The notes beneath the pieces are model-generated. The model saw only the letters and a program-made list of their open reading frames with translations, was not told the origin of the DNA and searched no databases. A DNA stretch of 64,000 nt from assembly GCF_001613065.1 (NCBI RefSeq), contig NZ_BDBQ01000036.1:1-64000 (forward strand), in the 5' to 3' direction. This DNA is from Nocardia miyunensis NBRC 108239 (GTDB taxonomy: Bacteria > Actinomycetota > Actinomycetes > Mycobacteriales > Mycobacteriaceae). Of this stretch, positions 9,908 to 18,035 are shown piece by piece. Position 1 is the stretch's first letter. Every line of letters starts with the position of its first letter. The position numbers and the translations under genes were made by a program.

Positions 9908-10483
9908 ATGGCAGCGGGACCGCGCGCTCGGTTGATCGCCAGCACCATCTCGACGGTGCAGGAGCATGGCGTGCACGCGGCGGGCCTGAGCGAGCTGCTC
10001 AAGCGCAGCAACGCCTCACGCAACTCCCTGTACCAGCATTTTCCGGAGGGCAAGGGGGAACTGGTCGAGGCCGCCGCCAGAATCGTTGCGCGCGTGGTGT
10101 ATTCGCACGTCGCGAAAATGGCCGACGCGTTGGAGTCCGCGTCCTCGGCCGAGCGCTGGCTCGACGATCTGCTCGCGTTCTGGCGCGGGCCGCTCGAGGC
10201 CAGCGACTATCGCGCCGGATCGTTCATGATGGCCGCCGCACTCGACGAGATGAATCCCGCCGTGCAGTCCACCGCCGGCCAGGCGTTCGCCGAGTGGACC
10301 GCCCGGCTCGCGGACGGGATGGTCGCCGCGGGAATGGAACAGGCCACCGCCTGCTCGGTCGCCGGCATGGTCCTGTCCACGGTCGAGGGCGCGATCGTGC
10401 AGAGCCGCGCGCTCAAATCCAGCCACCCGTTCGACGAGGTCCGCACCCAACTGTCCATCCTGCTCAGATACCACCTCAGCTGA
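9908..10483 (+). CDS. TetR/AcrR family regulator (LmrA/YxaF type)
   Basis: The 191-aa protein begins with a TetR-type helix-turn-helix (residues about 5-50; ASRNSLYQHFPEGKGELVEAA is the recognition region) and ends with a helical ligand domain resembling the LmrA/YxaF subgroup. The ATG follows a strong AGGAGGGAG site. It is transcribed away from the fabH-like gene and is preceded by two copies of a palindrome, so it probably represses itself and fabH until an inducer, perhaps an acyl-CoA or antibiotic, binds. The inducer is unknown. Confidence 0.88.
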   Translation: MAAGPRARLIASTISTVQEHGVHAAGLSELLKRSNASRNSLYQHFPEGKGELVEAAARIVARVVYSHVAKMADALESASSAERWLDDLLAFWRGPLEASDYRAGSFMMAAALDEMNPAVQSTAGQAFAEWTARLADGMVAAGMEQATACSVAGMVLSTVEGAIVQSRALKSSHPFDEVRTQLSILLRYHLS

Positions 10484-10492
10484 ATAGCGAGA

Positions 10493-10539
10493 AGGGCCGC
10501 GAACCGTGAGCGCGGTGCGCTGCACTGGTTCGCGGCCCT
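10493..10539. terminator. Bidirectional hairpin between tetR and glbN
   Basis: A 13-bp perfect stem (10493-10505 with 10527-10539) encloses a smaller inner stem. It lies 9 nt after the tetR stop and on the 3' side of minus-strand glbN, so it may end transcription from both sides. Confidence 0.7.
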
Positions 10540-10646
10540 GGGATTGTGAATGTCCCGTGTCGGGCACTCGTGTTGTGCCTGCGGCCTCCGCTTCGCTCCG
10601 ATTCGTGAATGGTCAGGGGGCTGTGCCGACCAGGTGGTCCGACGGG

Positions 10647-11063
10647 TCAGGCGATGGCCGCGTCGGAGGCGATGTCGCCGGACAGGGGGGCGACGGCGCC
10701 GATGATCTGGGCGACGATGTCGTCCGGGACGCCCGCGGCCTTCAGGGAGTCGGTCAGATGGCCCGCGACCAGGTTGAAGTGCTTCATCATGATGCCGCGG
10801 CCCTGGTGCACCTGCTTCATCGGCGCACCCGTGTAGGGGTCGGGTCCGCCGAGGGCGGCGGCGAAGAATTCGACCTGACGGCCCTTGAGCCGGGACATGT
10901 TCGTGCCGGTGAAGAAGCCCTTCAGGTCGTCGTCGGCGAGGACTCGGACGTAGAAGTCCTCGACAACCGTCTCGAGCGCCTCCTGCCCGCCGATCTTCTC
11001 GTAGATGGTCGGTTCCGGTTCCGGTGCGGCTGTCTTCGATTTGAAGAGTGAGGGAATTCGCAT
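10647..11063 (-). CDS. glbN: Group 1 truncated haemoglobin (trHbN)
   Basis: The 138-aa protein aligns, from memory, with M. tuberculosis HbN with a constant 5-residue offset: Tyr38 (B10), Gln63 (E11) and proximal His86 (F8, in QVHQGRG) are all present, as is [10 protein letters not shown]. HbN detoxifies nitric oxide to nitrate with bound oxygen. The pre-A region is a little longer and contains a Pro/Glu-rich stretch; the basic pre-A segment matters for NO dioxygenase turnover in HbN. It is divergent from rarD, with a CRP-like palindrome between them. In M. tuberculosis glbN also lies close to lspA-rluD. Confidence 0.93.
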   Translation of the reverse strand: MRIPSLFKSKTAAPEPEPTIYEKIGGQEALETVVEDFYVRVLADDDLKGFFTGTNMSRLKGRQVEFFAAALGGPDPYTGAPMKQVHQGRGIMMKHFNLVAGHLTDSLKAAGVPDDIVAQIIGAVAPLSGDIASDAAIA

Positions 11064-11172
11064 GTTCCAAGGACATCAGCGCGCTGTTGCCGAGCGGTTA
11101 GTCCGCTGTCGCATGCCGATTACCGTGCATGGCAAGTGAATTGCGGCAATCTCACGCGGGCCGCACACGCGA

Positions 11173-11188
11173 TGTGAGGTTTTTCACG
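11173..11188. promoter_or_regulatory. CRP/GlxR-type binding site
   Basis: TGTGAGGTTTTTCACG matches the TGTGA-N6-TCACA consensus with one mismatch. It lies between divergent glbN and rarD, about 110 nt upstream of each start, where a cAMP-dependent regulator could act on either gene. Confidence 0.55.
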
Positions 11189-11280
11189 TGCCCTCACGCC
11201 GAGCATATCGCCTGGTCGCCGTCCGATGCGACGGCCGAAATCCGCTCGACACTGTTACCGGACGGAAGTACCGTTCTGGC

Positions 11281-12216
11281 GTGCGCGTGCAAGGGTCCGA
11301 GATGGTGGCAAGGTCCGAATCCGGCAGGCGGCGGGCGCGGTGGCGGAGCGGCGGGGCGGTGTTCGGGGCCGCCGCCTACATCCTGTGGGGGTCGTTCCCG
11401 GCGTTCTTCGGACTGCTGGAGTTCACCAATCCGGTGGAGATCCTGGTCGAGCGGATCCTGTGGACGCTGGTGCTGGTGCTGATCGTCCTGCTGGTGGCCG
11501 GGCGGATCCGCGAACTGCTGGACATCGACCGCCGCACCTGGCAGCTCGCGGCGGTGGCCGCGGCGGCCATCGCGATCAACTGGGGTGTGTACGTCTACGG
11601 CGTGACCTCGGGGCACGTGGTCGAGTGCGCACTCGGCTACTTCATCAATCCACTGGTGACCGTGCTGTTCGGGGTATTGCTGTTCCGGGAGCGGCTGGTC
11701 TGGCCGCAGTGGATCGCACTCGGGCTGGGCGTGCTGGCGGTGCTGGTGCTGACGGTCGACTATGGTCGCCCGCCGGTGATCGCGCTGGTGCTGGCCTGCT
11801 CGTTCGCCACCTACGGCCTGGTCAAGAAGGTGATCCGGCTGGACCCGCTGCGCAGCGTCGCCGCGGAGGGGCTGGTGTCCGCGCCGTTCGCGCTGGCGGG
11901 CGTGGTCGTGCTCGGCGTCACCGGCCACGCGGCCTTCGGCCACGGCGTCGGGCATTCGGCCCTGCTCATCGCGGCGGGACCGGTCACCCTGATACCGCTG
12001 CTGCTGTTCGCGCTCGCCGCCTCCCGGACGCCGCTGTCCACGATGGGCATCCTCCAATATCTCACTCCCGCACTGCAAATGGCCTGGGGCGTGCTGGTCG
12101 GGCACGAGCCGATGCCCGCCACGCGGTGGGCCGGATTCGGGTTGATCTGGCTGGCGCTGGTGGTGTTCACCGGTGACGCGCTGCGCAGACGCCGCGCCAA
12201 GGTCGTGGTGGGGTAG
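11281..12216 (+). CDS. rarD: EamA family transporter, RarD type
   Basis: The product (about 311 aa) has ten predicted hydrophobic segments arranged as two EamA repeats. Typical RarD motifs include AAYILWGSFPAFF near the start, ILVERILWTLV and NWGVYVYGVTSGHVVE with EC.LGYFINPL. RarD proteins are presumed inner-membrane drug/metabolite exporters; the substrate is unknown. GTG 11281 is chosen because TACCGT ends exactly 6 nt before it, consistent with a leaderless transcript; ATG 11302 is the alternative, and the frame is open further upstream. Confidence 0.85.
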   Translation: MRVQGSEMVARSESGRRRARWRSGGAVFGAAAYILWGSFPAFFGLLEFTNPVEILVERILWTLVLVLIVLLVAGRIRELLDIDRRTWQLAAVAAAAIAINWGVYVYGVTSGHVVECALGYFINPLVTVLFGVLLFRERLVWPQWIALGLGVLAVLVLTVDYGRPPVIALVLACSFATYGLVKKVIRLDPLRSVAAEGLVSAPFALAGVVVLGVTGHAAFGHGVGHSALLIAAGPVTLIPLLLFALAASRTPLSTMGILQYLTPALQMAWGVLVGHEPMPATRWAGFGLIWLALVVFTGDALRRRRAKVVVG

Positions 12217-12336
12217 GTAGGTCCGCTCATTGCGGGGGCTCGGTGCTCGGGACTACGTTCGAATGGTGACGATGCTCCCGTAGGCCGACTCGCACCGGTC
12301 CGGGGCCGGGGTCGTCACGATCGAGGGAGTGACCAC

Positions 12337-12735
12337 GTGTCCATCCACTTCAACCACACCATCGTCGCCTGTCACGATGCCGCCGCGAGCGCCCAGTTCT
12401 GGGCCGACATGCTGGGACTCGAGGTGGGGCCGCCGTACGGCCCGTTTCTGCCCGTCACCGTCGACAACGGGGTGACCTTCGACTTCGCCGTCGCGCCGGG
12501 CACGGTGCAGGACATCCCCACCGCGCACTACGCCTTCCTGGTGTCCGAAGAGGACTTCGACAAGGGTTTCGCGCGGATCCAGGAGCGGGGCCTGCGCTAC
12601 TGGGCCGATCCGCACGCACAGCGCGAGGGCGAGATCAACCACAACGACGGCGGCCGGGGTGTGTACTTCTTCGACCCCAACGGGCACGCCCTCGAACTGC
12701 TGACCGTCCCGTACGGCGGCTGGCCCGAATCGTGA
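12337..12735 (+). CDS. VOC (glyoxalase/bleomycin-resistance fold) protein
   Basis: The 132-aa product has one pair of beta-alpha-beta-beta-beta modules. The N-terminal NHTIVACHDAAASAQFWADMLGL, the central HYAFLVSEEDFD and the C-terminal GGRGVYFFDPNGHALELLT place His and Glu residues where VOC enzymes bind a metal. Substrate cannot be inferred; no partner genes are close. The GTG start is preceded by GAGGGAG. A strong hairpin follows the stop. Confidence 0.85.
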   Translation: MSIHFNHTIVACHDAAASAQFWADMLGLEVGPPYGPFLPVTVDNGVTFDFAVAPGTVQDIPTAHYAFLVSEEDFDKGFARIQERGLRYWADPHAQREGEINHNDGGRGVYFFDPNGHALELLTVPYGGWPES

Positions 12736-12736
12736 G

Positions 12737-12775
12737 CGCGGGCCGCACCACCCCTCATCCGTGGTGCGGCCCGCG
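12737..12775. terminator. Bidirectional hairpin between VOC gene and ABC operon
   Basis: A 15-bp perfect stem (12737-12751 with 12761-12775) with a 9-nt loop lies in the 46-nt gap between two convergent genes and should end transcription from both sides. Confidence 0.8.
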
Positions 12776-12781
12776 ACCGGG

Positions 12782-13831
12782 TCACGGAGTGCCCGCGGGC
12801 ACCCGGCTTGCGAAGTCGTTGGTGTAGGTCTTCGCCAGATCGATGCGGTCGTGCACCGGTTTCACATTGGCCGAGTACTTGCTGAGAATCTTCAGGACGT
12901 TCTGCGCGCCTTCGGATTTCATCAGACCGTCGCCGTTGAACATGCCGATCGAATCGCGGATCGACCGGATGTACAGATCCTTACCTCCCGCGGCGTATTG
13001 CGGGGGCATCTTCGCGGCGATCTGCTCCGGGGTGTGCGTCTTGATCCAGCGCAGCGTCTGGACGAAGGCGTTCACCAATTTCTGCACGATCTCCGGATGC
13101 GACTGCACGGTGTCGCAGCGCAGGTACAGCGACGAGGCCGGATACAGCCCGCCCAGCGCCGCCCGGGTACCGGCCTGGGTGCGCATGTCCAGCATCACCC
13201 GGGCGGTTCCGGCCTGCACCATCTGCGCGACGGTCGGATCGGTGGTCATGCCCGCATCGATGCCGCCGTGATTCATTCCGGCGATGAACGTCTGTCCCGC
13301 ACCGACTTTCACGCGGTCGTACTGCGAGGTCCCGAGCCCGGCCTGCCCGGCCAGGGCCTGGGTGATGAAGTCGGTGGACGAGCCCAGCGAGGTGATGCCC
13401 AGCTTCTTCCCGGCGAAATCCTTCGGCGAGTTGATCTTTCCGCTCTGCGCCTTCGCGACGAGTTCGACCTCGCCCGGCACGTCGGAGAGCTGGGCCACCG
13501 TACGCAGGCACTGATCCTTGGACTGCAGGTCGATGGTGTGGTCGTAGAAGCCGACCACCGCCTGCACGTCCCCGGTCAACAGGGTGGTCTCCGCGGTCGC
13601 GCCGGACTGCTGATCCAGCAGTCGCACGTCGACGTCGTTGTCCGCGAAGTAGTTCAGCCGCTGGGCCAGCATCGCGGGCAGGTAGATCACCTTGTCGATG
13701 CCGCCGATCATGATGGTGATCTGCGGTCGCCCGTGCTCGGTCGGGATGACCCGCGAATCACGGCAGCCGGTAACCAGCAGCAGCGAGCAGACGGCGAGCA
13801 TCGCCACGGCGATGTGCTTGCGATAACTCAT
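12782..13831 (-). CDS. ABC importer substrate-binding lipoprotein (SsuA/NMT1-like)
   Basis: A signal peptide with lipobox LLVTGC is followed by a periplasmic-binding-type domain of the SsuA/TauA/THI5-like group (YLPAMLAQRLNYFADNDVDV, GITSLGSSTDFITQALAG). The protein captures a small organic solute outside the membrane for the permease and ATPase encoded directly upstream in the operon. The group transports sulfonates, taurine, nitrate, riboflavin or pyrimidine precursors; no enzyme gene beside it points to one. It is last in the operon, 3 nt after the permease gene, and is followed by a strong hairpin. Confidence 0.88.
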   Translation of the reverse strand: MSYRKHIAVAMLAVCSLLLVTGCRDSRVIPTEHGRPQITIMIGGIDKVIYLPAMLAQRLNYFADNDVDVRLLDQQSGATAETTLLTGDVQAVVGFYDHTIDLQSKDQCLRTVAQLSDVPGEVELVAKAQSGKINSPKDFAGKKLGITSLGSSTDFITQALAGQAGLGTSQYDRVKVGAGQTFIAGMNHGGIDAGMTTDPTVAQMVQAGTARVMLDMRTQAGTRAALGGLYPASSLYLRCDTVQSHPEIVQKLVNAFVQTLRWIKTHTPEQIAAKMPPQYAAGGKDLYIRSIRDSIGMFNGDGLMKSEGAQNVLKILSKYSANVKPVHDRIDLAKTYTNDFASRVPAGTP

Positions 13832-13834
13832 CTC

Positions 13835-14719
13835 TCACACCTCGCGCGCCGACTGAGCCTGCGACGGACGCCATTTCAGCAGTCGGCCCTCGGCGACTCC
13901 GATCGCCCACTCGGCCACCAGCGCCACCACGGTGATGATGATCATGCCCGCGTAGATGCCCGCGGCGTCGAAGGTGTTCTGCGCGTTGGAGATCAGCAGG
14001 CCCAGGCCCTTGCTCGCGCCCGCGTACTCGCCGACCACCGCGCCGATCAGCGCGAATCCGAAGGCGGTGTGCAGACTGGACAGAATCCAGGTGGTCGCGC
14101 TCGGCAGCACGATCTGCGAGAGCACCTGCCAGCGGCTCGCACCGAGGATGCGGGCGTTGTCGATGACGTTCCCGTCCACCTCGCGCGCCCCGGTGAAGGC
14201 GTTGAGGAACACCGCGAAGAAGGTCAGCACGACGACCGTGGCCACCTTCGACTCCAGCCCAAGCCCGAACCAGATGATGAACAGCGAGGCGAGCACGATG
14301 CGCGGAACGGCGTTGAGCGCCTTGATGAACGGTGCGGCGACCTCGGCCCAGTACCGGCTGCGGCCCAGCAGCACACCCAGCACCACACCGGCGACCGCGC
14401 CGATCACGAAGCCGACCAGGGCCTCCTGGACGGTGGTCAGGATCTGCAGCCAGATCGAGCCGAACTGCGTTCCGCTGCTGAACCATTCGACCAACCGGCC
14501 CCAGATGAGTGACGGTTTGGAGTAGAAGAACGGGTCGATCCACAGGGAGGCGGTCAGCTGCCAGGACCCCAGCCACAGCACGATGATCGCTGCGCGCAGG
14601 CCCCAGGTGCGCAGGCGGGACCGCAGGGCTCGGCGGCGGGCCGCGGCGAGGATCTGCTCCTCGGACTCGGCCTCGAATTCTCCCGTCGGCGAACCTGTTT
14701 CGGTGATATCAAGCGACAC
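13835..14719 (-). CDS. ABC importer permease (SsuC/TauC type)
   Basis: The 294-aa product has a charged N-terminal tail of about 40 aa and then six hydrophobic segments. The EAA-type loop is seen around GASRWQVLSQIVLPSATTWI, which docks on the ATPase. It overlaps the ATPase gene by 11 nt and precedes the binding-protein gene by 3 nt, giving the order ATPase-permease-binding protein on the minus strand. Function as an inner-membrane channel of the importer follows from the family. Confidence 0.9.
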   Translation of the reverse strand: MSLDITETGSPTGEFEAESEEQILAAARRRALRSRLRTWGLRAAIIVLWLGSWQLTASLWIDPFFYSKPSLIWGRLVEWFSSGTQFGSIWLQILTTVQEALVGFVIGAVAGVVLGVLLGRSRYWAEVAAPFIKALNAVPRIVLASLFIIWFGLGLESKVATVVVLTFFAVFLNAFTGAREVDGNVIDNARILGASRWQVLSQIVLPSATTWILSSLHTAFGFALIGAVVGEYAGASKGLGLLISNAQNTFDAAGIYAGMIIITVVALVAEWAIGVAEGRLLKWRPSQAQSAREV

Positions 14720-15515
14720 GGTCGGCTCCCTTCGCGCGGGCGGCCTCGACCTGATCGCGCAGCGTGCCCCAGATCTCGGAATACAGTGTGCGGAATTCGT
14801 CGGTCAGGCGGACCTCCTCGACGTCGCGTGGACGTTCGAGGCCGACCCGGTAGTCGCCGCAGACCGTCGCCGGGCTCGCGGTCATCACCACCACCCGATC
14901 GGCCAGGGCGATGGCCTCCTCCAGGTCGTGGGTCACGAACACCACCGCCGCACCGGTTCCGGACCACACTCGCAGCAACTCGTCCTGCATGAGCTGGCGG
15001 GTCTGCACGTCCAGCGCGCTGAACGGCTCGTCCATGAGGATGATCTCGGGATCGTTCACCAGCGTCTGTGCCAGTGCGACGCGTTTGCGCATGCCGCCGG
15101 AGAGCTGATGCGGGTAGTACTTCTCGAATCCGGCCAGGCCGACCGTGCGGACCCACTGCGAAGCTCGTTCGCGGGCTTGCGATTTCGATGCTCCTCGCAG
15201 CCGCGGCCCGAACGCGACGTTGTCCAGGACCGTGCGCCACGGCAGCACCGCGTCCTGCTGGAACATGTACCCGATGCCCTCGGGAATTCCGTCGACGTCC
15301 TTGCCGCGCACCAGGGTGCGCCCCGCCGAGGTGCGTTCGAGCCCGGACACCAGCGACAGCGTGGTCGACTTACCGCAGCCGGTCGGTCCGACCACGGCGA
15401 CGAATTCGCCCGGGTCCACGGTGAAGTGCAGATTCCGCACCGCCGTGTGAATACCACCGCCGGTCCCGGGAAAGCGCTTGGTCGCGCCCCGGAACTCGAT
15501 GACAGGGTTGGTCAT
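14709..15515 (-). CDS. ABC importer ATP-binding protein (SsuB/TauB type)
   Basis: A complete 268-aa ATPase with Walker A GPTGCGKST, Q-loop MFQQDAVLPW, signature LSGGMRKRVALAQ, Walker B IILMDEPFSALD and the switch His in FVTHDLEEA. It powers uptake by the adjacent permease. First gene of the three-gene operon. Upstream are two copies of TTGTGCGCA, one within a perfect palindrome, which may be operator sites. Confidence 0.92.
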   Translation of the reverse strand: MTNPVIEFRGATKRFPGTGGGIHTAVRNLHFTVDPGEFVAVVGPTGCGKSTTLSLVSGLERTSAGRTLVRGKDVDGIPEGIGYMFQQDAVLPWRTVLDNVAFGPRLRGASKSQARERASQWVRTVGLAGFEKYYPHQLSGGMRKRVALAQTLVNDPEIILMDEPFSALDVQTRQLMQDELLRVWSGTGAAVVFVTHDLEEAIALADRVVVMTASPATVCGDYRVGLERPRDVEEVRLTDEFRTLYSEIWGTLRDQVEAARAKGADRVA

Positions 15516-15597
15516 GGCCTACTCCTGAAACACTCTCGCCGCACCTCACGTGCGGTCGCCGCCCGACCATAAAGTGCCCCGGGTCACATTCACCCTG

Positions 15598-15644
15598 TTG
15601 TGCGCACAATCCGCCTAACCTGCAAATCCCGCATTGTGCGCATT
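15598..15644. promoter_or_regulatory. Repeated TTGTGCGCA sites upstream of ABC operon
   Basis: TTGTGCGCACAA at 15598-15609 is a perfect 12-bp palindrome; ATTGTGCGCATT at 15633-15644 repeats the core 36 bp away. They lie 83-129 nt upstream of the ATPase start, so a dimeric regulator could bind both. The regulator is not known and is not encoded beside it. Confidence 0.45.
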
Positions 15645-15654
15645 CTGCTCAGTG

Positions 15655-16068
15655 TCTTCTGCCTCCACTTCGCTCGCGGCGCTCCGGTGAGTCCAGGCCC
15701 GGGGCGGGCCCCGGCCGTTGTGCCCGCGTTTTACGGAGCGGGCGGAACTCGGGTGCGCTGAGCCCTTGTGCCTCGACCGCTTCGGCGGGTTGGGTTCTCG
15801 GAATCTGGTCCTGGTCTCGGTTCGCTCTTCCGCTTCGGTTGTCTGAGGCGCGGCGGCCTTGGCCGGTAGTCGGCGTTCTGCGGTGGTTGGAACTCGGGCG
15901 GATTGGGGTGTTCTGCCTCATCGGTCTCGACGGGCTGGGGTTCTGGGAATCTGGTCTCGGTATCCGTTCGCTCTCCGGCTTCGGTTGTCCGAGACCGGGC
16001 GGGCTCGGCCGAGTCAGCGTTCGCGGGTGAGTGGAGCGGGTGCATCGAGATGTTCTGCCTCATGCAAT
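15655..16068. repeat. Degenerate direct repeats, about 146 bp period
   Basis: The block 15788-15850 recurs at 15934-15996 with identical stretches such as CTTCGGTTGT at 15833 and 15979 and TTCT-GGAATCTGGT at 15795 and 15941, both offset by 146 bp. TTCTGCCTCAT recurs at 15911 and 16054, and a partial copy begins near 15657. The minus-strand reading frames that start MRQN in two copies are in different frames and are Pro/Arg-rich low-complexity sequence, so I regard the region as non-coding. It fills most of the gap between the ABC operon and the sensor kinase. Confidence 0.6.
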
Positions 16069-16169
16069 CCGGTGGGTCGTGTGCCTCCCGGTCAGGGCCG
16101 GGGCGTTATCGGTGGGCGAATCAGCATCGGGTGGCCGGGAAGCTTGTGCTCGTTTTGCTCGGGTGTGGT

Positions 16170-18035
16170 ATGACATGGGCGATGTTCGTGTTCGGTCGCG
16201 GGGTGCGGTTGCGGACGCAGATCGTGTTACTGCAAGTGGTGGTCGTCGCGCTGACGCTCGGTATCGCGTTCGGTGTGTTCGCGTATGTCAGTGAGCAGCG
16301 GCTGTCCGGGGAGTACGGGCAGCGGGCGCTGGCGATCGCGCGTACCGTGGCGGCGGATCCAGTGGTTCGGGACGAGGTGAACAGTTACTCGTCGGCTACC
16401 GCGCCGCGCGGGGCCGAATCCGATGCGGAGCTGGCCGGGGGACGGCTCGAGCGGATCGCGGAGGAGACCCGGACGCGGACCGGTGCGCTGTATGTGGTGG
16501 TCACCGACGACACGGGGATTCGGTTGGCGCATCCCACCCGCGACCGGTTGGGAGAGATGGTGAGCACCGATCCCTCGGCGGCATTGCGCGGCGCGGAGGT
16601 GGTGATCCAGGAGCGCGGCACGCTCGGTGAGTCGGTGCGGGCGAAAGTGCCTGTGCTGCAACCGGATGGTACGAAGGTCGTGGGGGAGGTGAGTGTCGGC
16701 ATCTCGACCGCGGCCGTGCACGATCAGTTGCTGCGGGATCTCCAGCGTGCCGGTCTGCTCGCCGGGGTCGCGCTGTTCGCGGGCGTGATCGGGTCGCTGC
16801 TGCTGGCCCGGCGCTGGCATGAGCTGACGCTGGGTCTGCAACCGCCGGAACTCGCGGAGCTGGTGCGCGAGCAGGCGGCGGTGCTGCACGGTATCGGCGA
16901 AGGCGTGGTGGCGGTCGATACCGGTTGGCGCACAACGGTTGTCAACGACGAGGCGCGGCGGCTGCTCGGCATCGACGGTGCGCCGGGAGTGAGTGTGGAC
17001 GAGATCGGGTTGACGCCGTGGATCGTCGAGGTGTTCCGGGCCGCCCAGGCGCGTCCGGTGCCCGCGGCGGTCGGGGACCGGCTGCTCGTCGTCACCGCGC
17101 GCACGGTGAGCCGCGAGGGCCGTGAGCTGGGCGCGGTGTTGAGCGTGCGCGACCGCACCGATGTCGAATCGCTGACCCGTCAGCTCGATGCGGTGCGGTC
17201 CATGAGCACCGTGCTGCGAGCCCAGCGCCACGAATTCGCCAACCGGCTGCACCTGCTCAGCGGTCTGCTGCACGGCGGTCGTCCCGAGGAGGCATCGCAG
17301 TACATCGACGAGCTGCTCGGTTCGGGACCGCTCGGTGCGGCGCTCCCGGGCATGGATGCCCTGCACGACCCGTACCTGCGGGCATTCCTGGCCGCCAAGG
17401 CGGCCCACGCCCGCGAGAGCGATGTGCTGCTGCGGCTCGGGCCGAACACCTGGGTCGACGCGAATCTCGCTGTGCCCGTTGATGTCACGACGATCCTGGG
17501 CAATCTACTCGACAACGCCATCGAGGCGGCCCGCGCGGGTGGTTCTGCCGTGACCGAGCAGGTGCGGCCGACGCCGGAGAACGTCTCGGGTTCCGCGGAT
17601 ACGGGTCGGTCGGCGCTGGACGGCATCGTGCCGGATTCCGCGGCCGCGGATCATCCGCTGGCGCAATCCGATGAGCGCACCGCGAGGAGCGTGCGGGAGC
17701 CTCCGACGGATGTGCCGCCCGTTGCGTCGCCGCCGAGACAGGTCGAGGTCGAACTCGTGCAGGAGGGCTCGACGCTGCACATCACCGTCGCCGACAGCGG
17801 GGCGGGCGTTCCCGCCGAACTGGTGGATTCGATTTTCACCGAAGGGGTTTCGACACGTCCGGACAACGGGGTGCCCGGCGGGCGCGGGGTGGGGCTGGCG
17901 TTGTCGCGACAGGTGGCGCGGGCGCTCGGCGGGGATCTGGTGCTGGCGAGTCCGGGCAGTGGCGAATGTGCGCTGCCCGGTGCGGAATTCATCGCCCGGT
18001 TGCCCGGGGTATTGGAGGAGACAGGCACGGCATGA
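16170..18035 (+). CDS. Sensor histidine kinase, CitA/DcuS type
   Basis: The about 621-aa kinase has a membrane helix near residues 10-35, an extracytoplasmic PAS-like CitA/DcuS sensor domain (GALYVVVTDDTGIRLAHP), a second helix near 195-220, a cytoplasmic PAS domain and the transmitter with H-box RAQRHEFANRLHLLSG (His near 353). The N-box LGNLLDNAIEAA and G-boxes (VADSGAGVP, GGRGVGLALSR) are intact, but about 65-70 residues, rich in Ser/Pro/Asp, separate the N-box from the next strand, an unusual insertion. ATG 16170 starts just before the first helix; 16182 is possible. ATGA overlap with the regulator gene. Such kinases usually sense C4-dicarboxylates or citrate; no transporter is adjacent. 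Confidence 0.85.
   Translation: MTWAMFVFGRGVRLRTQIVLLQVVVVALTLGIAFGVFAYVSEQRLSGEYGQRALAIARTVAADPVVRDEVNSYSSATAPRGAESDAELAGGRLERIAEETRTRTGALYVVVTDDTGIRLAHPTRDRLGEMVSTDPSAALRGAEVVIQERGTLGESVRAKVPVLQPDGTKVVGEVSVGISTAAVHDQLLRDLQRAGLLAGVALFAGVIGSLLLARRWHELTLGLQPPELAELVREQAAVLHGIGEGVVAVDTGWRTTVVNDEARRLLGIDGAPGVSVDEIGLTPWIVEVFRAAQARPVPAAVGDRLLVVTARTVSREGRELGAVLSVRDRTDVESLTRQLDAVRSMSTVLRAQRHEFANRLHLLSGLLHGGRPEEASQYIDELLGSGPLGAALPGMDALHDPYLRAFLAAKAAHARESDVLLRLGPNTWVDANLAVPVDVTTILGNLLDNAIEAARAGGSAVTEQVRPTPENVSGSADTGRSALDGIVPDSAAADHPLAQSDERTARSVREPPTDVPPVASPPRQVEVELVQEGSTLHITVADSGAGVPAELVDSIFTEGVSTRPDNGVPGGRGVGLALSRQVARALGGDLVLASPGSGECALPGAEFIARLPGVLEETGTA

Noticed and set aside
15516..15600. Possible riboswitch before the ABC importer
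   Set aside because: No TPP, cobalamin, SAM or other core motif could be recognised.
15649..16063. Two minus-strand frames starting MRQN
   Set aside because: They lie in a degenerate repeat, in different frames, and are Pro/Arg low-complexity sequence without ribosome sites.
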